Assembly: GCA_033344915.1 (NCBI GenBank)
Contig: JAWPML010000001.1
Coordinates: 844,369 to 908,368 of the forward strand
Source: Acidimicrobiales bacterium
Lineage (GTDB): Bacteria > Actinomycetota > Acidimicrobiia > Acidimicrobiales > Aldehydirespiratoraceae
Direction of reading: 5' to 3'
Length of the DNA stretch: 64,000 bases
Shown piece after piece: positions 7,100-16,512 of this stretch. The notes under the pieces were generated by a model that saw only the letters and a list, made by a program, of their open reading frames with translations, was not told the origin of the DNA and searched no databases. Numbering within the stretch: the stretch's first letter is position 1; the number at the start of each line of letters is the position of its first letter. The position numbers were made by a program, and so were the translations under genes.

Positions 7100-7684
7100 C
7101 TAGCTGGCGGCTTCGACCTCGGCGAGCTCCGTCCCGGCCCGGATGCCCTCGACGAAGAGGGCGACCAGATAGTCGAAGCTCGCATCGTGGCGGCCGCGAC
7201 CGAGCGAGTCAGCGGCCTCCAGCGTGCTGAAGCCGTGGAGGGCGGCGCGCAGCGACCGGCCCGCGGCGGTGGCGTCCGCACCGGACAGCCCGTAGACGGC
7301 CAGCACCCGGTCCATGGTCTCGATGGCACCGAGGCCGGCGGTGCGCTTCTCGTCGCCCTCGACCTTGCGCAACGAGAGCTCGTAGCGGCCGGGCCGCTCG
7401 GTGGCCCAGCGGCGGTAGGCGCGGGCGAACGCGATGACTGCGTCGTCGCCGGCGACCCCGACCACGGAGTCGCGCAGGGTCTCGCCGAACTCGGCGGTGA
7501 CGGCGATGGCGAGGGCATCGAGAAGGCCCCCGAGGCCGTCGACATGGCTGTAGAGGGAGGGGGACTGCACGGCCAGGGCATCGGCCACGGCCTTGAGGCT
7601 GAGCGCGTCGAGACCGTCGCGGTCCACGATCGCGAGCGCGGCGTCGAGCACGTCGTCTCGATCGAGTCCTCGTCGTCGGGCCAT
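7100..7684 (-). CDS. TetR-family transcriptional regulator
   Basis: Ligand-responsive repressor of 194 residues. The N-terminal helix-turn-helix spans about residues 8-50 (DDVLDAALAIVDRDGLDALSLK, then SLYSHVDGLGGLLDAL), and the C-terminal ligand domain resembles the WHG-type (FARAYRRWATERPGRYELS). It is divergent from the amidohydrolase gene, and a short palindrome sits in the shared 73-bp gap, so autoregulation and control of the amidohydrolase are the simplest model. The ligand is unknown. It is also upstream of the two binding-protein genes and could share a transcript with them, since only 41 bp separate the coding regions. Confidence 0.88.
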   Translation of the reverse strand: MARRRGLDRDDVLDAALAIVDRDGLDALSLKAVADALAVQSPSLYSHVDGLGGLLDALAIAVTAEFGETLRDSVVGVAGDDAVIAFARAYRRWATERPGRYELSLRKVEGDEKRTAGLGAIETMDRVLAVYGLSGADATAAGRSLRAALHGFSTLEAADSLGRGRHDASFDYLVALFVEGIRAGTELAEVEAAS

Positions 7685-7700
7685 TTCCCCACACTAGCTG

Positions 7701-7741
7701 TTGAAGTGGGATAGGTCTATGTCTAAGATGGTTAGGTAACC
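7701..7741 (+). promoter_or_regulatory. Promoter and candidate TetR operator for the amidohydrolase gene
   Basis: TTGAAG (7701-7706) and TAAGAT (7724-7729) are spaced by 17 nt and face the amidohydrolase gene. Immediately after the -10 box lies GGTTA-GG-TAACC (7730-7741), a 5-bp inverted repeat over the expected transcription start, where a repressor would block initiation. The site assignment to the divergent TetR gene is inferred. Confidence 0.6.
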
Positions 7742-7757
7742 GACCGAGGGACCCAGC

Positions 7758-8948
7758 ATGAGCGAGCGCTACACGATCATCTCCGCCGACAGCCACGCCG
7801 GCGGCAACATGGCGATGTACGAGGAGTACCTCGCCGAGGAGTGGAAGGACGCCTTCGCCGAATGGCGAGGTGCCTACTCGAACCCGTATCGGGACCTCCA
7901 GGACGACGGCCGCACCCGCAACTGGGACAACGAACGCCGCGTGCAGGAGCAGTACGACGACGGCATCGTGGCCGAGATCACGTTCCCGAACACGGTGCCG
8001 CCCTTCTATCCGACCGGCATGCTCATCGCGTACCCGCCGAAGGACCAGGCGGACTACGAGCGGCGCAAGGCCGGCATCGATGCCCACAACCGTTGGTTGA
8101 AGGACTGGGCCGACGAATACCCGGCCCAGCGCTGCGGTCTGCCCCAGATCTTCCTCGAGGACATCGACGACGCGATCACCACGCTCGAGTGGGCCGCGGC
8201 CGAGGGCTTCCGCTCGTTCATGCTTCCCCACGTCGCCCCCGACGTCGACCTGCCCGGCCTCTGGTCCCCGCACTGGGACCGGCTGTGGGCGGCCGTCCAG
8301 GACCTCGATCTCGTGGCCACCCAACACGGCGGCAACGGCACGCCGAACTACGGCAGCGACCCGGCGTCCGGCCTCATCTTCTTGATGGAGGTGCCGTTCT
8401 TCGCCCACCGCAACCTGTCGCACCTGATCATGAGCGGTGTCTTCCACCGGTTCCCGAAGCTCAAGTACGTCATGACGGAGCAGGGCACGGCGTGGGCGAT
8501 CGACGAGCTGCGGCGGATGGACATGTACCACATGCAGATCTCCTCGGGTCGCGTCGGCGAGCTCGGGTTCTCCGCCGACGTCGTGCTCCCGATGAAGCCC
8601 AGCGAGTACTTCGACCAGAACGTGTGGATCGGCGCGTCCTTCCCGTCGCCGGGTGAGGCCGAGGCGATCAAGACCCTCGGCGTGCACAAGGTGATGTGGG
8701 GTTCGGACTATCCGCACCACGAGGGCACCTACCCGTATTCGGTCGAGTCGCTGCAGCGCGCGTTCCACGAGTGGGACGAGGCGGACATGCGTCGGGTGCT
8801 CAGCGAGAACGCGGCCGAGCTGTACCGGTTTGACCTCGACGCGCTGGCGCCACTCGCCGCCGAACACGGCCCGACCGTCGAGCAGGTCGCGACCCCGCTG
8901 GCCGAGATCCCGAAGAAGGCGACCAGCCCGGCGTTCTTCAAGAAGTGA
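7758..8948 (+). CDS. Amidohydrolase family protein (metal-dependent TIM-barrel hydrolase)
   Basis: Metal-dependent hydrolase or decarboxylase of the amidohydrolase_2 (ACMSD-like) family, 396 residues. Expected metal and catalytic motifs are present: the first strand DSH (ISADSHAGG), the central ATQHGGNG, the H-containing VFHRFPKLKYVMTE segment and the GSDYPHHEGTYP aspartate loop near residue 315. Relatives in actinobacteria occur in aromatic and steroid catabolism, but the substrate cannot be read here. No signal peptide, so cytoplasmic. It has its own promoter and is followed by a structured spacer that probably ends its transcript before the sulfatase gene. Confidence 0.85.
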   Translation: MSERYTIISADSHAGGNMAMYEEYLAEEWKDAFAEWRGAYSNPYRDLQDDGRTRNWDNERRVQEQYDDGIVAEITFPNTVPPFYPTGMLIAYPPKDQADYERRKAGIDAHNRWLKDWADEYPAQRCGLPQIFLEDIDDAITTLEWAAAEGFRSFMLPHVAPDVDLPGLWSPHWDRLWAAVQDLDLVATQHGGNGTPNYGSDPASGLIFLMEVPFFAHRNLSHLIMSGVFHRFPKLKYVMTEQGTAWAIDELRRMDMYHMQISSGRVGELGFSADVVLPMKPSEYFDQNVWIGASFPSPGEAEAIKTLGVHKVMWGSDYPHHEGTYPYSVESLQRAFHEWDEADMRRVLSENAAELYRFDLDALAPLAAEHGPTVEQVATPLAEIPKKATSPAFFKK

Positions 8949-8982
8949 CTTGACCGCGCAGTGCGGTAAGCTCACCACCGGT

Positions 8983-9002
8983 GTCCGATTGGGGGATCGG
9001 AC
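8983..9002 (+). terminator. Stem-loop 1 of the structured spacer
   Basis: Perfect 7-bp stem GTCCGAT / ATCGGAC with the loop TGGGGG, 34 bp after the amidohydrolase stop. First of three consecutive hairpins before the sulfatase gene; no U-run follows. Confidence 0.5.
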
Positions 9003-9004
9003 GT

Positions 9005-9034
9005 CGATGGCGCTTCCCATGGGAGGCGCCATCG
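9005..9034 (+). terminator. Stem-loop 2 of the structured spacer
   Basis: Inverted repeat with 14-nt arms (CGATGGCGCTTCCC and partner GGGAGGCGCCATCG), one G-U pair, around a CATG turn. It starts 2 bp after stem-loop 1. A stem this stable probably blocks exonucleases or ends transcription. Confidence 0.6.
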
Positions 9035-9079
9035 TCGTATCCGGGCCCGGGCCCCGAACCGAGCCCTCGCCGCGGTTGT

Positions 9080-9137
9080 GTCTCACGTAATGCGACATGC
9101 GACAAGACCGGTTGTCGCATGTCGCACTACGTGAGAC
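9080..9137. repeat. Stem-loop 3: 26-bp inverted repeat with 6-nt loop
   Basis: Arms of 26 nt (9080-9105 and 9112-9137) match at 25 positions around the loop GACCGG. Each arm contains the heptamer TGCGACA twice in tandem (in one orientation). This is much longer than a normal terminator and looks like a small mobile palindromic unit or a long RNA hairpin. The sulfatase promoter box lies 56 bp downstream. Confidence 0.8.
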
Positions 9138-9192
9138 GACTTTGGTCCGGGCGGGCCCGGCCTCGCGGTTCGTGCGACCGGTGGCGACCGGC

Positions 9193-9198
9193 TAGAAC
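9193..9198 (+). promoter_or_regulatory. -10-like TAGAAC before the sulfatase gene
   Basis: TAGAAC lies 6 nt before GTG 9205, a spacing that implies a leaderless transcript; the same hexamer lies 7 nt before the ATG of the acyl-CoA dehydrogenase gene at 27221. No ribosome site is visible at either gene. The hexamer departs from TAnnnT at its last base. Confidence 0.4.
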
Positions 9199-9204
9199 GG
9201 CGCG

Positions 9205-11535
9205 GTGACGAGCACGCAGGGCCCCGCCGATCCGACCGCGGCGTATGCCGGCTTCGAGGGGGAAGTGGGCCGCATCTTCTCCACGTCGAAGCCCTGGTGG
9301 CCGCAGCCGCCGACGGCTCCGGAGAAGGCACCGAACATCATCGTGATGCTGGCCGACGACCTCGGGTTCGCCGACCTCGGGTGCTACGGCAGCGAGATCG
9401 ACACGCCCGAGCTCGACGGCCTCGCGGCGCACGGCGTGCGCTACACGAACTTCCACGTGAACCCGATGTGTTCGCCGACGAGGGCGTCGATGCTGACCGG
9501 CCTCAACCACCATCTCGCCGGCATGGGCCACGTCGCCCACAGCGACCCGGGCTTCCCCGGCTATGCCCACGAGATCCGCGACAACGCCATCACCATGGCC
9601 GAGCTCTACCGCGACAACGGGTGGGCGAGCCTGATGGTCGGCAAGTGGCATCTCTGCAAGGACGCCAACCTGAGCGAGGCGGGCCCCAAGCACAGCTGGC
9701 CGCTCCAGAAGGGCTTCGACCGCTACTACGGCATCCTCGACGGCTTCACGAACTTCCACCAGCCGCACCGGCTGTACGAGGACAACCACGCGATCACCGT
9801 GGACCAGTACCCGGACGACTACTACTTCACCGACGACCTGACCGATCAGGCGATCACGATGATCGACGAGGTCCGGTCGTCGCACCCGACGAAGCCCTTC
9901 TTCCTCTACTACGCCCACGGCGCGGTGCACGCCCCGCTCCAGGCGAAGCAGCAGGACATGGACAAGTACCGCGGCATGTACGACGCCGGGTGGGACGCGA
10001 TCCGCCGTCAGCGCTACGAGCGTCAACTCGAGTTGGGGGTCATCCCCGACGGCACCGTCCTCCCGCCCCGCAACACGGAGGAGAACCACGAGGTCACCGC
10101 CTGGGACGATCTCACCGACGTGCAGCGCGAGACCTTCGCCCGCTACATGGAGATCTTCGCCGGCATGGTCGACTCGGTCGATCAGAGCGTCGGCCGGCTC
10201 CGTGAGCACCTCGAGGCCATGGGGGAGTGGGACAACACGATCATCGTGTTCACCTCCGACAACGGCGGCTCCCGCGAGGGCCAGTACGACGGCACCTCGC
10301 AGTACTTCCGGACGTTGCTGCTCCAGGCGCGTCGCGGCGGGTTCGAGGACATCGAGCTCGACCACTCCCGGCTCGACCTCATGGGCGGCCCCCAGACCCT
10401 GCCGCACTACCCGATGGGGTGGGCGATGGTGTCGAACACGCCGCTGCGGATGTACAAGATCAACACCCACCAGGGTGGCCACCAGGTGCCGTTCATCGTG
10501 CACTGGCCGGAGGGGCTCGAGGCCAAGGGCGAGATCCGCACCCAGTACCAGCACATCACCGACCTGCTCCCGACCCTGGCCGAGCTGACCGGCGTCACGA
10601 TCCCGACGATGAAGGACGGCCAGCCGCTTCCCGAGCCGGCGGGCGCGAGCTTCGCCGACAGCCTCGGCGACGGCGCCGCGGTGTCGACCCACCCCGAGCA
10701 GTACTACGAGATGATCGGCAATCGCGGCTTCTATCGCGAGGGGTGGTCGGCGGTGACGCTGCGCCAGCCCCGCACCGCCTTCTCGGAGGAGGCGTGGGAG
10801 CTGCACAACCTCGCCGAGGATCCGTCCGAGTCGCGTGACCTCGCGGCCGAACACCCGGGGAAGCTCAACGAGCTGGTCGACGCGTGGGAGGACGCGGCGT
10901 GGGCGAACCAGGTGTTCCCGCTCGACGAGGGCAACGCCGTGAAGATGATCGAGAAGCCGCCGTGGGACGCCCAGCTCGCCGAGGACACCCGGATCCATCC
11001 CGGCACGCCGACGCTCGAACGATGGCGCGCGTTGCAGCTCATCTTCTCCCGGGACTGGGCCGTGGAGGTCGACCTCGACTACGCCGAGGGCGACGAGGGC
11101 ATGCTGTTCGCCCACGGCGACCAGGGCGGCGGCTACGCCATGTACATCGAGCACGGTCGCCTCGTCTTCGCCTTCAACGGCTACGGGTCGATGACGGTGG
11201 TCGACGCCGGCGACGTCCCCGCGGGGACGCGTTCGGTCGGCCTGCGGATGGCGAACGTCGGCGACGGCCTCTGGCGCGCCGAGGTCGTGATCGGCGACGC
11301 GGTCGTCGCCACCGCGGACGAGCTGCCGGTGCTCATGGCGATGGCGCCGTTCGAGGGCATCGACGTCGGACTGGATCGTCGGTCGCCGGTCAGCTGGGAG
11401 ATCTACGAACGGCACGGGCCGTTCCCCTACTCCGGCACGCTGCACGGGGTCACCTATCGCCCCGGCGAGCTCGCGGACGACGCCGGCGTGCGCTGGCTCG
11501 ACTACCTCAAGGAAGCCGGAACCCGGTTCGAATAA
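9205..11535 (+). CDS. Sulfatase (arylsulfatase family)
   Basis: Type I sulfatase, 776 residues, hydrolysing sulfate esters. The signature [11 protein letters not shown] begins at Cys89, the residue that a formylglycine-generating enzyme would convert to the catalytic formylglycine. Metal ligands are visible in [14 protein letters not shown] (residues 44-57) and in the [12 protein letters not shown] loop. The second sulfatase signature [10 protein letters not shown] is present. After the catalytic domain (to about residue 560) there is a roughly 200-residue beta-rich C-terminal domain. No signal peptide is seen although many sulfatases are exported. Marine bacteria use such enzymes on algal polysaccharides and sulfated lipids; the substrate here is unknown. 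The GTG start is preceded by a -10-like box. Confidence 0.9.
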   Translation: MTSTQGPADPTAAYAGFEGEVGRIFSTSKPWWPQPPTAPEKAPNIIVMLADDLGFADLGCYGSEIDTPELDGLAAHGVRYTNFHVNPMCSPTRASMLTGLNHHLAGMGHVAHSDPGFPGYAHEIRDNAITMAELYRDNGWASLMVGKWHLCKDANLSEAGPKHSWPLQKGFDRYYGILDGFTNFHQPHRLYEDNHAITVDQYPDDYYFTDDLTDQAITMIDEVRSSHPTKPFFLYYAHGAVHAPLQAKQQDMDKYRGMYDAGWDAIRRQRYERQLELGVIPDGTVLPPRNTEENHEVTAWDDLTDVQRETFARYMEIFAGMVDSVDQSVGRLREHLEAMGEWDNTIIVFTSDNGGSREGQYDGTSQYFRTLLLQARRGGFEDIELDHSRLDLMGGPQTLPHYPMGWAMVSNTPLRMYKINTHQGGHQVPFIVHWPEGLEAKGEIRTQYQHITDLLPTLAELTGVTIPTMKDGQPLPEPAGASFADSLGDGAAVSTHPEQYYEMIGNRGFYREGWSAVTLRQPRTAFSEEAWELHNLAEDPSESRDLAAEHPGKLNELVDAWEDAAWANQVFPLDEGNAVKMIEKPPWDAQLAEDTRIHPGTPTLERWRALQLIFSRDWAVEVDLDYAEGDEGMLFAHGDQGGGYAMYIEHGRLVFAFNGYGSMTVVDAGDVPAGTRSVGLRMANVGDGLWRAEVVIGDAVVATADELPVLMAMAPFEGIDVGLDRRSPVSWEIYERHGPFPYSGTLHGVTYRPGELADDAGVRWLDYLKEAGTRFE

Positions 11536-11865
11536 GCGGGAGTTTGAACGGCGTTCATCAAAAAGAATTCGAACGGTAATGTTCGTTCACGCGACGTTTC
11601 CGCTGCTCCGGCGGAGGCGGGTTCGAGGCGCCGTTTCCGCTGGTGATGGGCTGATTTTCCGGTCGATGAACCCGCCCGCCTGTGGTCGCTCGTGATGACT
11701 TCTCCACCGTCCCCGGGGGTCGATCGTTCGCTGACCGTTCCAACTGGGACATTCCGGCGCTAACTTGCCGCCTCACCCAAGTGATTGAGACTTCGTCGTG
11801 CCGTGCCGAGTCAACCTCGTGGAGGTTGTCTGGAGGGGCTCAGCGCAGGAGTCGGAAGGAACAAC
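11536..11865 (+). other. 330-bp spacer before the peptide transporter operon
   Basis: No convincing coding sequence. It contains an AT-richer start (TTCATCAAAAAGAATTCG around 11551-11568) with two small inverted repeats, TGAACG-G-CGTTCA and GAAC-GGTAAT-GTTC, which could be operators. Near the end a 7-bp hairpin CAACCTC-GTG-GAGGTTG (11812-11828) lies about 37 nt before the start codon, within the probable leader, followed by the ribosome site GGAAGGA. No clear -35/-10 pair could be fixed. Confidence 0.5.
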
Positions 11866-13551
11866 ATGACCAAGAAACTCGCCAGCCTGCTGGCGATCCT
11901 GTTGGCGTTCTCGCTCATTGCCGCTGCGTGCGGCGACGACGACACCGACGACGCTGATGTCACCGGTCAGGACGACGGTGGCGACGACAGTGGCGATGAC
12001 GGTGGAGACGACGGTGACGACGGTGGCGATGACAGCACCGTGACCGACGACCCCACCTGCAACGGCACCGTCAGCTACGGCATCGTCGAGCCCAGCTGGA
12101 TCGACTCGTTCAACACCCAGGACTCCGAGGGCTTCGAAGTCGCTCGTCTCCTGTTCGACGGTCTGACCGACTACGGCGAGGACCTCTCGCCGGTTCCCGC
12201 CGTGGCCACCGACTGGTCGTCCAACGACGACAAGACCGAGTGGACCTTCAACCTGCGTGACGACGTCACCTTCCACGACGGCACGCCCGTCACGGCACAG
12301 TCCTTCATCGACGGCTTCAACCGCGTGGCCAACCCGGACAACCTGTCCGACGTGAGCTACCACGGTTCCTACGTCGCCAAGGTCACCGGCTGGGACACCG
12401 TCGAGGCCGGCGAAGCGACCGAGATTGCCGGTCTGGCTGCTCCGGACGAGACGACGCTGGTCATCTCGCTCGACGCACCGAACCCGATCATCCCGAAGAT
12501 CATGGCCCACCCGGTGTTCTCGCCGGTGAACATGGCCGCGGTCGAGGCGGGCGGCGACGGCTACACCGACGCTCCGGTGGGCAACGGCCCCTACCAGATG
12601 GACGGTTCGTGGCAGCACGACGTGTCGATCAAGCTCGTTCAGAACGAGGCCTATCACGGCACGCCGGGCAAGCCCTGTGGCGTGGACTTCAACATCTACG
12701 ACTCGTCGGAGACGATGTACCTGGAGGCCCAGGCGGGCAACCTCGACATCTCCGAGGTGCCGCCGGAGAACATCACGACGGCGTCCGACGACTTCGGTGG
12801 CAACTACATCGACGTCGAGACCGGATCGTTCACCTACCTCGGTTTCCCGAACGACACCCCGCCGTTCGACAACGTCGACATCCGTCGCGCGCTGTCGCTG
12901 GCGATCGATCGTGAAACGATCATGGAAGAGATCTTCGCAGGGACCCGCGCCCCGGCGACCGGCTTCGTGCCGCCGCTGGCTCCGGGTGCGATCGGTGAGT
13001 GCGCCAACGCGACGTACGATCCCGAGCTTGCGAAGGAGCTCTTCGACGGTGCCGGTGGCATCGAGGGCAACAGCGTCACCATCTACTTCAACACCGGTGG
13101 TGGCCACGAGGAGTGGACCCAGGCCGTGGCGAACGGCTGGCTCCAGACGCTCGGCATCGAGGCCGAGTTCGTCGGCCAGGAGTTCTCGCCGTACCTCGAC
13201 GTTCTGCAGAGCGACGAGGGCGTCGACGGTCCGTTCCGTCTCGGCTGGGGCTGGGACGCCCCGTCGGCCTCCAACTTCCTCGGCCCGCTCTACGGCAGCG
13301 AGTCGACGGACAACTACACCGGCTACGCCAACGACGCGTTCGACGCCGCGATGGTGGAGTTCAACTCCGCCCCCACGGAAGAGGACGGGTTCCCGGCACT
13401 GGCCACCGCGCAGGAGATCCTGTGCGAGGACGTTCCGGTCGCGCCGATCTACTTCGGTCGGGGCCAGAAGGTCTACACCGACAACGTGTCCAACGTGATC
13501 TACTCGGTGTTCGGCTTCACCCTGCTCGAGCAGGTGGAAGTCGCGAGCTGA
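11866..13551 (+). CDS. Peptide ABC transporter substrate-binding lipoprotein (SBP_bac_5)
   Basis: Extracytoplasmic oligopeptide/dipeptide-binding protein (OppA/DppA class), 561 residues. Signal peptide with lipobox IAAAC (Cys22) anchors it to the membrane, followed by an unusual Asp/Gly-rich linker (DDGGDDSGDDGGDDGDD) of about 35 residues. The SBP_bac_5 domain carries WTFNLRDDVTFHDGTPVTAQ and NGPYQMDGSW, standard family motifs. ATG 11866 is preceded by GGAAGGA; a longer upstream frame would lose the signal peptide. It is the first gene of a five-gene transporter operon, and the hairpin after it probably allows higher expression than the membrane parts. The acidic linker may be an adaptation to a saline setting, but that is speculative. 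Confidence 0.93.
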   Translation: MTKKLASLLAILLAFSLIAAACGDDDTDDADVTGQDDGGDDSGDDGGDDGDDGGDDSTVTDDPTCNGTVSYGIVEPSWIDSFNTQDSEGFEVARLLFDGLTDYGEDLSPVPAVATDWSSNDDKTEWTFNLRDDVTFHDGTPVTAQSFIDGFNRVANPDNLSDVSYHGSYVAKVTGWDTVEAGEATEIAGLAAPDETTLVISLDAPNPIIPKIMAHPVFSPVNMAAVEAGGDGYTDAPVGNGPYQMDGSWQHDVSIKLVQNEAYHGTPGKPCGVDFNIYDSSETMYLEAQAGNLDISEVPPENITTASDDFGGNYIDVETGSFTYLGFPNDTPPFDNVDIRRALSLAIDRETIMEEIFAGTRAPATGFVPPLAPGAIGECANATYDPELAKELFDGAGGIEGNSVTIYFNTGGGHEEWTQAVANGWLQTLGIEAEFVGQEFSPYLDVLQSDEGVDGPFRLGWGWDAPSASNFLGPLYGSESTDNYTGYANDAFDAAMVEFNSAPTEEDGFPALATAQEILCEDVPVAPIYFGRGQKVYTDNVSNVIYSVFGFTLLEQVEVAS

Positions 13552-13571
13552 CGCTCGATGTGATGTGATTG

Positions 13572-13602
13572 GCAGCCGGGGCGGCGCGACCGCCCCGGCT
13601 GC
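13572..13602 (+). terminator. Hairpin between binding-protein and permease genes
   Basis: Perfect 13-bp stem (GCAGCCGGGGCGG / CCGCCCCGGCTGC), 5-nt loop CGCGA, followed by a pyrimidine-rich tail TCTCACTTTTCCC. It sits in the 66-bp gap after the binding-protein gene. Such partial terminators raise the amount of binding protein relative to the permease and ATPase subunits. Confidence 0.75.
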
Positions 13603-13617
13603 TCTCACTTTTCCCAC

Positions 13618-14544
13618 ATGTTCCGATACTTCGTTCGCCGGGTGCTCCAGCTCATCCCGGTCTTCTTCATCACCACTGCGCTGATCTTCATCGTCGTCCG
13701 TCTTATTCCGGGCGACCCGATCCAGGCGCAGTTCGGTGAACGGCGCATCCCCGACACGCTGCGCGCCGCATACGAGGAGCGCTACCACTTCAACGAGCCC
13801 CTGTGGAAGCAGTACTTCCTCTACATGGGCGACGTCCTCACCTTCGATCTCGGCGACTCGATCGCCACCCAGCGCCCCATCAACGACATCTTCCGCGAGT
13901 CGCTGCCCCGCACCATGCGCCTCGCCGGGTTGGCCGTCGCCTTCCAGGCGATCATCGCGATCCCGCTCGGCATCTGGATGGCCCGCAAGAAGGACAGCTT
14001 CTTCGACAACGCATCGCTGGTCGTCACGCTGGTGATGCTGAGCATTCCCCCGTTCGTCCTCGGGTTGCTCGCCCAGATCTACCTCGGCGTGAAATGGAAC
14101 CTGTTCCCCGTGTCCGGCGTGAACGACGGCTGGTACTCCTACGTGCTGCCCGCGCTGGTGATCGCGACGTCGATCACCGCGGTGACGGCCCGGCTCATGC
14201 GCACGACCCTGCTCGACGTGCACCGCGAGGACTACCTCCGCACCGCGCGGGCCAAGGGGCTCAGTGAACGGCGCGTGTTCACGGTCCACGGCCTGCGCAA
14301 CGCGATGATCCCGGTCGTCACCGTGCTCGCCATCGACCTCGGCGCCCTGCTCGGCGGCACGATCGTCACCGAGTCGGTGTTCAACATTCCCGGGATCGGC
14401 TTCCGTATCACCCGCGCTGTGGTCCAGCGGGACAACACGATCATCACGGGCATCTCGATCTTCCTCGTGATGGCGTATCTCGTGATCAACCTGATCGTGG
14501 ACATGATCTACGCCTGGCTCGATCCGAGGATCCGGTATGACTAG
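13618..14544 (+). CDS. Peptide ABC transporter permease, OppB/DppB type
   Basis: Inner-membrane permease, 308 residues, six predicted membrane helices. The N-terminus MFRYFVRRVLQLIPVFFITT is typical of the family and the cytoplasmic ATPase-contact loop (EAA motif) is seen as DYLRTARAKGLSERRVFTVHGLRNA-type sequence (pattern) near residues 204-225. It pairs with the OppC-type permease that follows with an 8-bp overlap. The ATG lies 15 nt after the hairpin; no strong ribosome site is present, consistent with low expression relative to the binding protein. Confidence 0.92.
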   Translation: MFRYFVRRVLQLIPVFFITTALIFIVVRLIPGDPIQAQFGERRIPDTLRAAYEERYHFNEPLWKQYFLYMGDVLTFDLGDSIATQRPINDIFRESLPRTMRLAGLAVAFQAIIAIPLGIWMARKKDSFFDNASLVVTLVMLSIPPFVLGLLAQIYLGVKWNLFPVSGVNDGWYSYVLPALVIATSITAVTARLMRTTLLDVHREDYLRTARAKGLSERRVFTVHGLRNAMIPVVTVLAIDLGALLGGTIVTESVFNIPGIGFRITRAVVQRDNTIITGISIFLVMAYLVINLIVDMIYAWLDPRIRYD

Positions 14545-15496
14545 CCCGCTCGACGACCGCAACCTCACGGCCGCCGCGGCATCCATCGCCACCCCGGGTT
14601 TCGACGCGGAGGCGGTGGGCGATCCCCGCACGTTCTGGGGCGACGCGTGGCGGATCCTGCGCCGCAAGTGGCTCTTCTGGATCAGCCTGTTCTTCATCGT
14701 GGTCTTCGTGACGATGGCCATGTTCCCGGGTGCCTACGTGTGGCCCTCACCGGGACCCGACGACCCGAGCGGCCTCTACTGCTTCCTCAGCGACAACCGC
14801 ATGCCGCCGTCCGGTGAGCACTGGTACGGCACCGACGTGCAGGGGTGCGACTACTACGCCCAGGTCACCCACGGCGCCCGCATCTCGCTGACCGTCGCCC
14901 TGTTCGCCACGATGATCACGGTCGGCGTCGGCATCCTGCTCGGCGGGCTCGCCGGCTACTACGGCGGATTCCTGGACAACCTCATCTCCCGGATGGCGGA
15001 CGGGTTCTTCGCCCTTCCCTATCTGGTCGGCGCGATCATCGTCCTCAGCGCGCTCACGACCCAGACGGGCCGGCAGACGTGGCACGTCGCCGTGGCGATC
15101 GGGTTCCTCGGGTGGCCGGCGGTGGTCCGGCTGTACCGATCCACCGTGCTGCAGGTCAAGAACCTGGAGTACGTGCAGGCGGCACGCGCCCTGGGCGCGT
15201 CCGACTTCCGGATCCTGACCCGCCACATCCTCCCGAACGCCGTCGCGCCGACCCTCGTCTACGCCACCATCGGGATGGGCTCGGTCATCTCGGTCGAAGC
15301 GACCCTGTCCTTTCTCGGCGCCGGCCTGCCGATCGACTCGATCTCGTGGGGCATCATGATCAGCGAGGCTGGCACCCGCGTCCAGCAGTCGCCCCACCTG
15401 TTGCTGTTCCCCGGTGGTTATCTCGTCGTGGCGAGCCTCTCCTTCGTGCTGATGGGTGAGCAACTGCGGGAAGCCTTCGATCCGAGGTTCCGTTGA
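14537..15496 (+). CDS. Peptide ABC transporter permease, OppC/DppC type
   Basis: Inner-membrane permease, 319 residues. The first membrane helix (LFWISLFFIVVFVTMAMF, about residues 48-65) is followed by a long external loop containing HWYGTDVQGCDYYAQVTHGA, the OppC hallmark, then five more helices. The EAA loop reads EYVQAARALGASDFRILTRH. It overlaps the upstream permease by 8 bp and touches the ATPase gene downstream (TGATG), so the subunits are translationally coupled. Confidence 0.92.
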   Translation: MTSPLDDRNLTAAAASIATPGFDAEAVGDPRTFWGDAWRILRRKWLFWISLFFIVVFVTMAMFPGAYVWPSPGPDDPSGLYCFLSDNRMPPSGEHWYGTDVQGCDYYAQVTHGARISLTVALFATMITVGVGILLGGLAGYYGGFLDNLISRMADGFFALPYLVGAIIVLSALTTQTGRQTWHVAVAIGFLGWPAVVRLYRSTVLQVKNLEYVQAARALGASDFRILTRHILPNAVAPTLVYATIGMGSVISVEATLSFLGAGLPIDSISWGIMISEAGTRVQQSPHLLLFPGGYLVVASLSFVLMGEQLREAFDPRFR

Positions 15497-16512
15497 TGAC
15501 CGAGACCAACGTCGTGTTCGAGCCAGCGGTGCGCACCGGCGAGACCCTGCTCGAGGTCGACGATCTCACGGTCGTCTTCGACACCGAGGACGGCGTCGTC
15601 CAGGCCGTGTCGGACATGACGTGGTCGCTCGCGGCCGGCGAGACGTTGGCCATCCTCGGCGAGTCCGGGTCGGGGAAATCCGTGTCCGTCCAGACGCTGA
15701 TGGGGCTCATCCCGCAACCGCCCGGCCGGGTGGTCAAGGGGAGTATCCGGTATCGGGGCGAGGAGATCATCGATGCGTCGCCGGCCGAGTATCGGCGGAT
15801 CCGCGGCCCGGAGATCGCCATGATCTTCCAGGACCCGCTCAGCGCGCTGAATCCCGTCTACCGGGTCGGTTGGCAGATCGCCGAGATGTTCCGGGTCCAT
15901 CGCGGCGCGAGTCGGGCCGACGCGAAACAGCAGGCGATCGCTCTGATGGAGCGCGTCGGCATCCCGAACGCGGCCCGGCGAGCTCGCCAGTACCCGCACG
16001 AGTTCTCCGGAGGTATGCGGCAACGGGCGATGATCGCGATGGCCCTCGCGCTCGACCCGAAGGTGCTGATCGCGGACGAACCCACGACCGCCCTCGATGT
16101 CACGGTGCAGGCCCAGATCATGGAGCTGCTCCAGGAGATCCAGCGCGACACGGGGATGGGCCTCGTGCTCATCACCCACGATCTGGGCGTGGTCGCGAGC
16201 GTGGCCGATCGGGTCGTCGTCATGTACGCCGGGCGGGCGGTCGAGAGCGGTCCCGCCGATCCGTTCTATGCCGCCCCCGCCCACCCCTACTCGCAGGGTC
16301 TGATGAACTCGGTGCCCCGATTGCTGGGTGAGCGCGCTCGCCTCGAGTCCATTCCGGGATCGCCGCCGAGTGCCATCGGCATTCCGACGGGCTGCGCCTT
16401 CCATCCACGGTGCCCACACGCCCAGGACCAATGCCACGAGACCCGCCCCGAGTTGGTGGAACTCGCTGATCGCCCGGGTTCGGCGGCATGTCTGCGGATC
16501 GGAGAGTTCTGA
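15496..16512 (+). CDS. Peptide ABC transporter ATPase, OppD/DppD type
   Basis: ATP-hydrolysing subunit, 338 residues. Walker A GESGSGKS, Q-loop IFQDPLSALNP, signature SGGMRQR, Walker B VLIADEPT and the H-loop ITHDLG are all intact. The C-terminal oligopeptide-type extension with the iron-sulfur-like Cys cluster (GCAFHPRCPHAQDQC) is present. ATG 15496 overlaps the preceding stop by one base; an in-frame TTG one codon earlier is less likely. The stop overlaps the next start (TGATGA). Confidence 0.93.
   Translation: MTETNVVFEPAVRTGETLLEVDDLTVVFDTEDGVVQAVSDMTWSLAAGETLAILGESGSGKSVSVQTLMGLIPQPPGRVVKGSIRYRGEEIIDASPAEYRRIRGPEIAMIFQDPLSALNPVYRVGWQIAEMFRVHRGASRADAKQQAIALMERVGIPNAARRARQYPHEFSGGMRQRAMIAMALALDPKVLIADEPTTALDVTVQAQIMELLQEIQRDTGMGLVLITHDLGVVASVADRVVVMYAGRAVESGPADPFYAAPAHPYSQGLMNSVPRLLGERARLESIPGSPPSAIGIPTGCAFHPRCPHAQDQCHETRPELVELADRPGSAACLRIGEF

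Noticed and set aside
9127-11445. 772-codon open frame antisense to the sulfatase gene
   Set aside because: Same shadow effect; the sulfatase has complete catalytic signatures on the plus strand.
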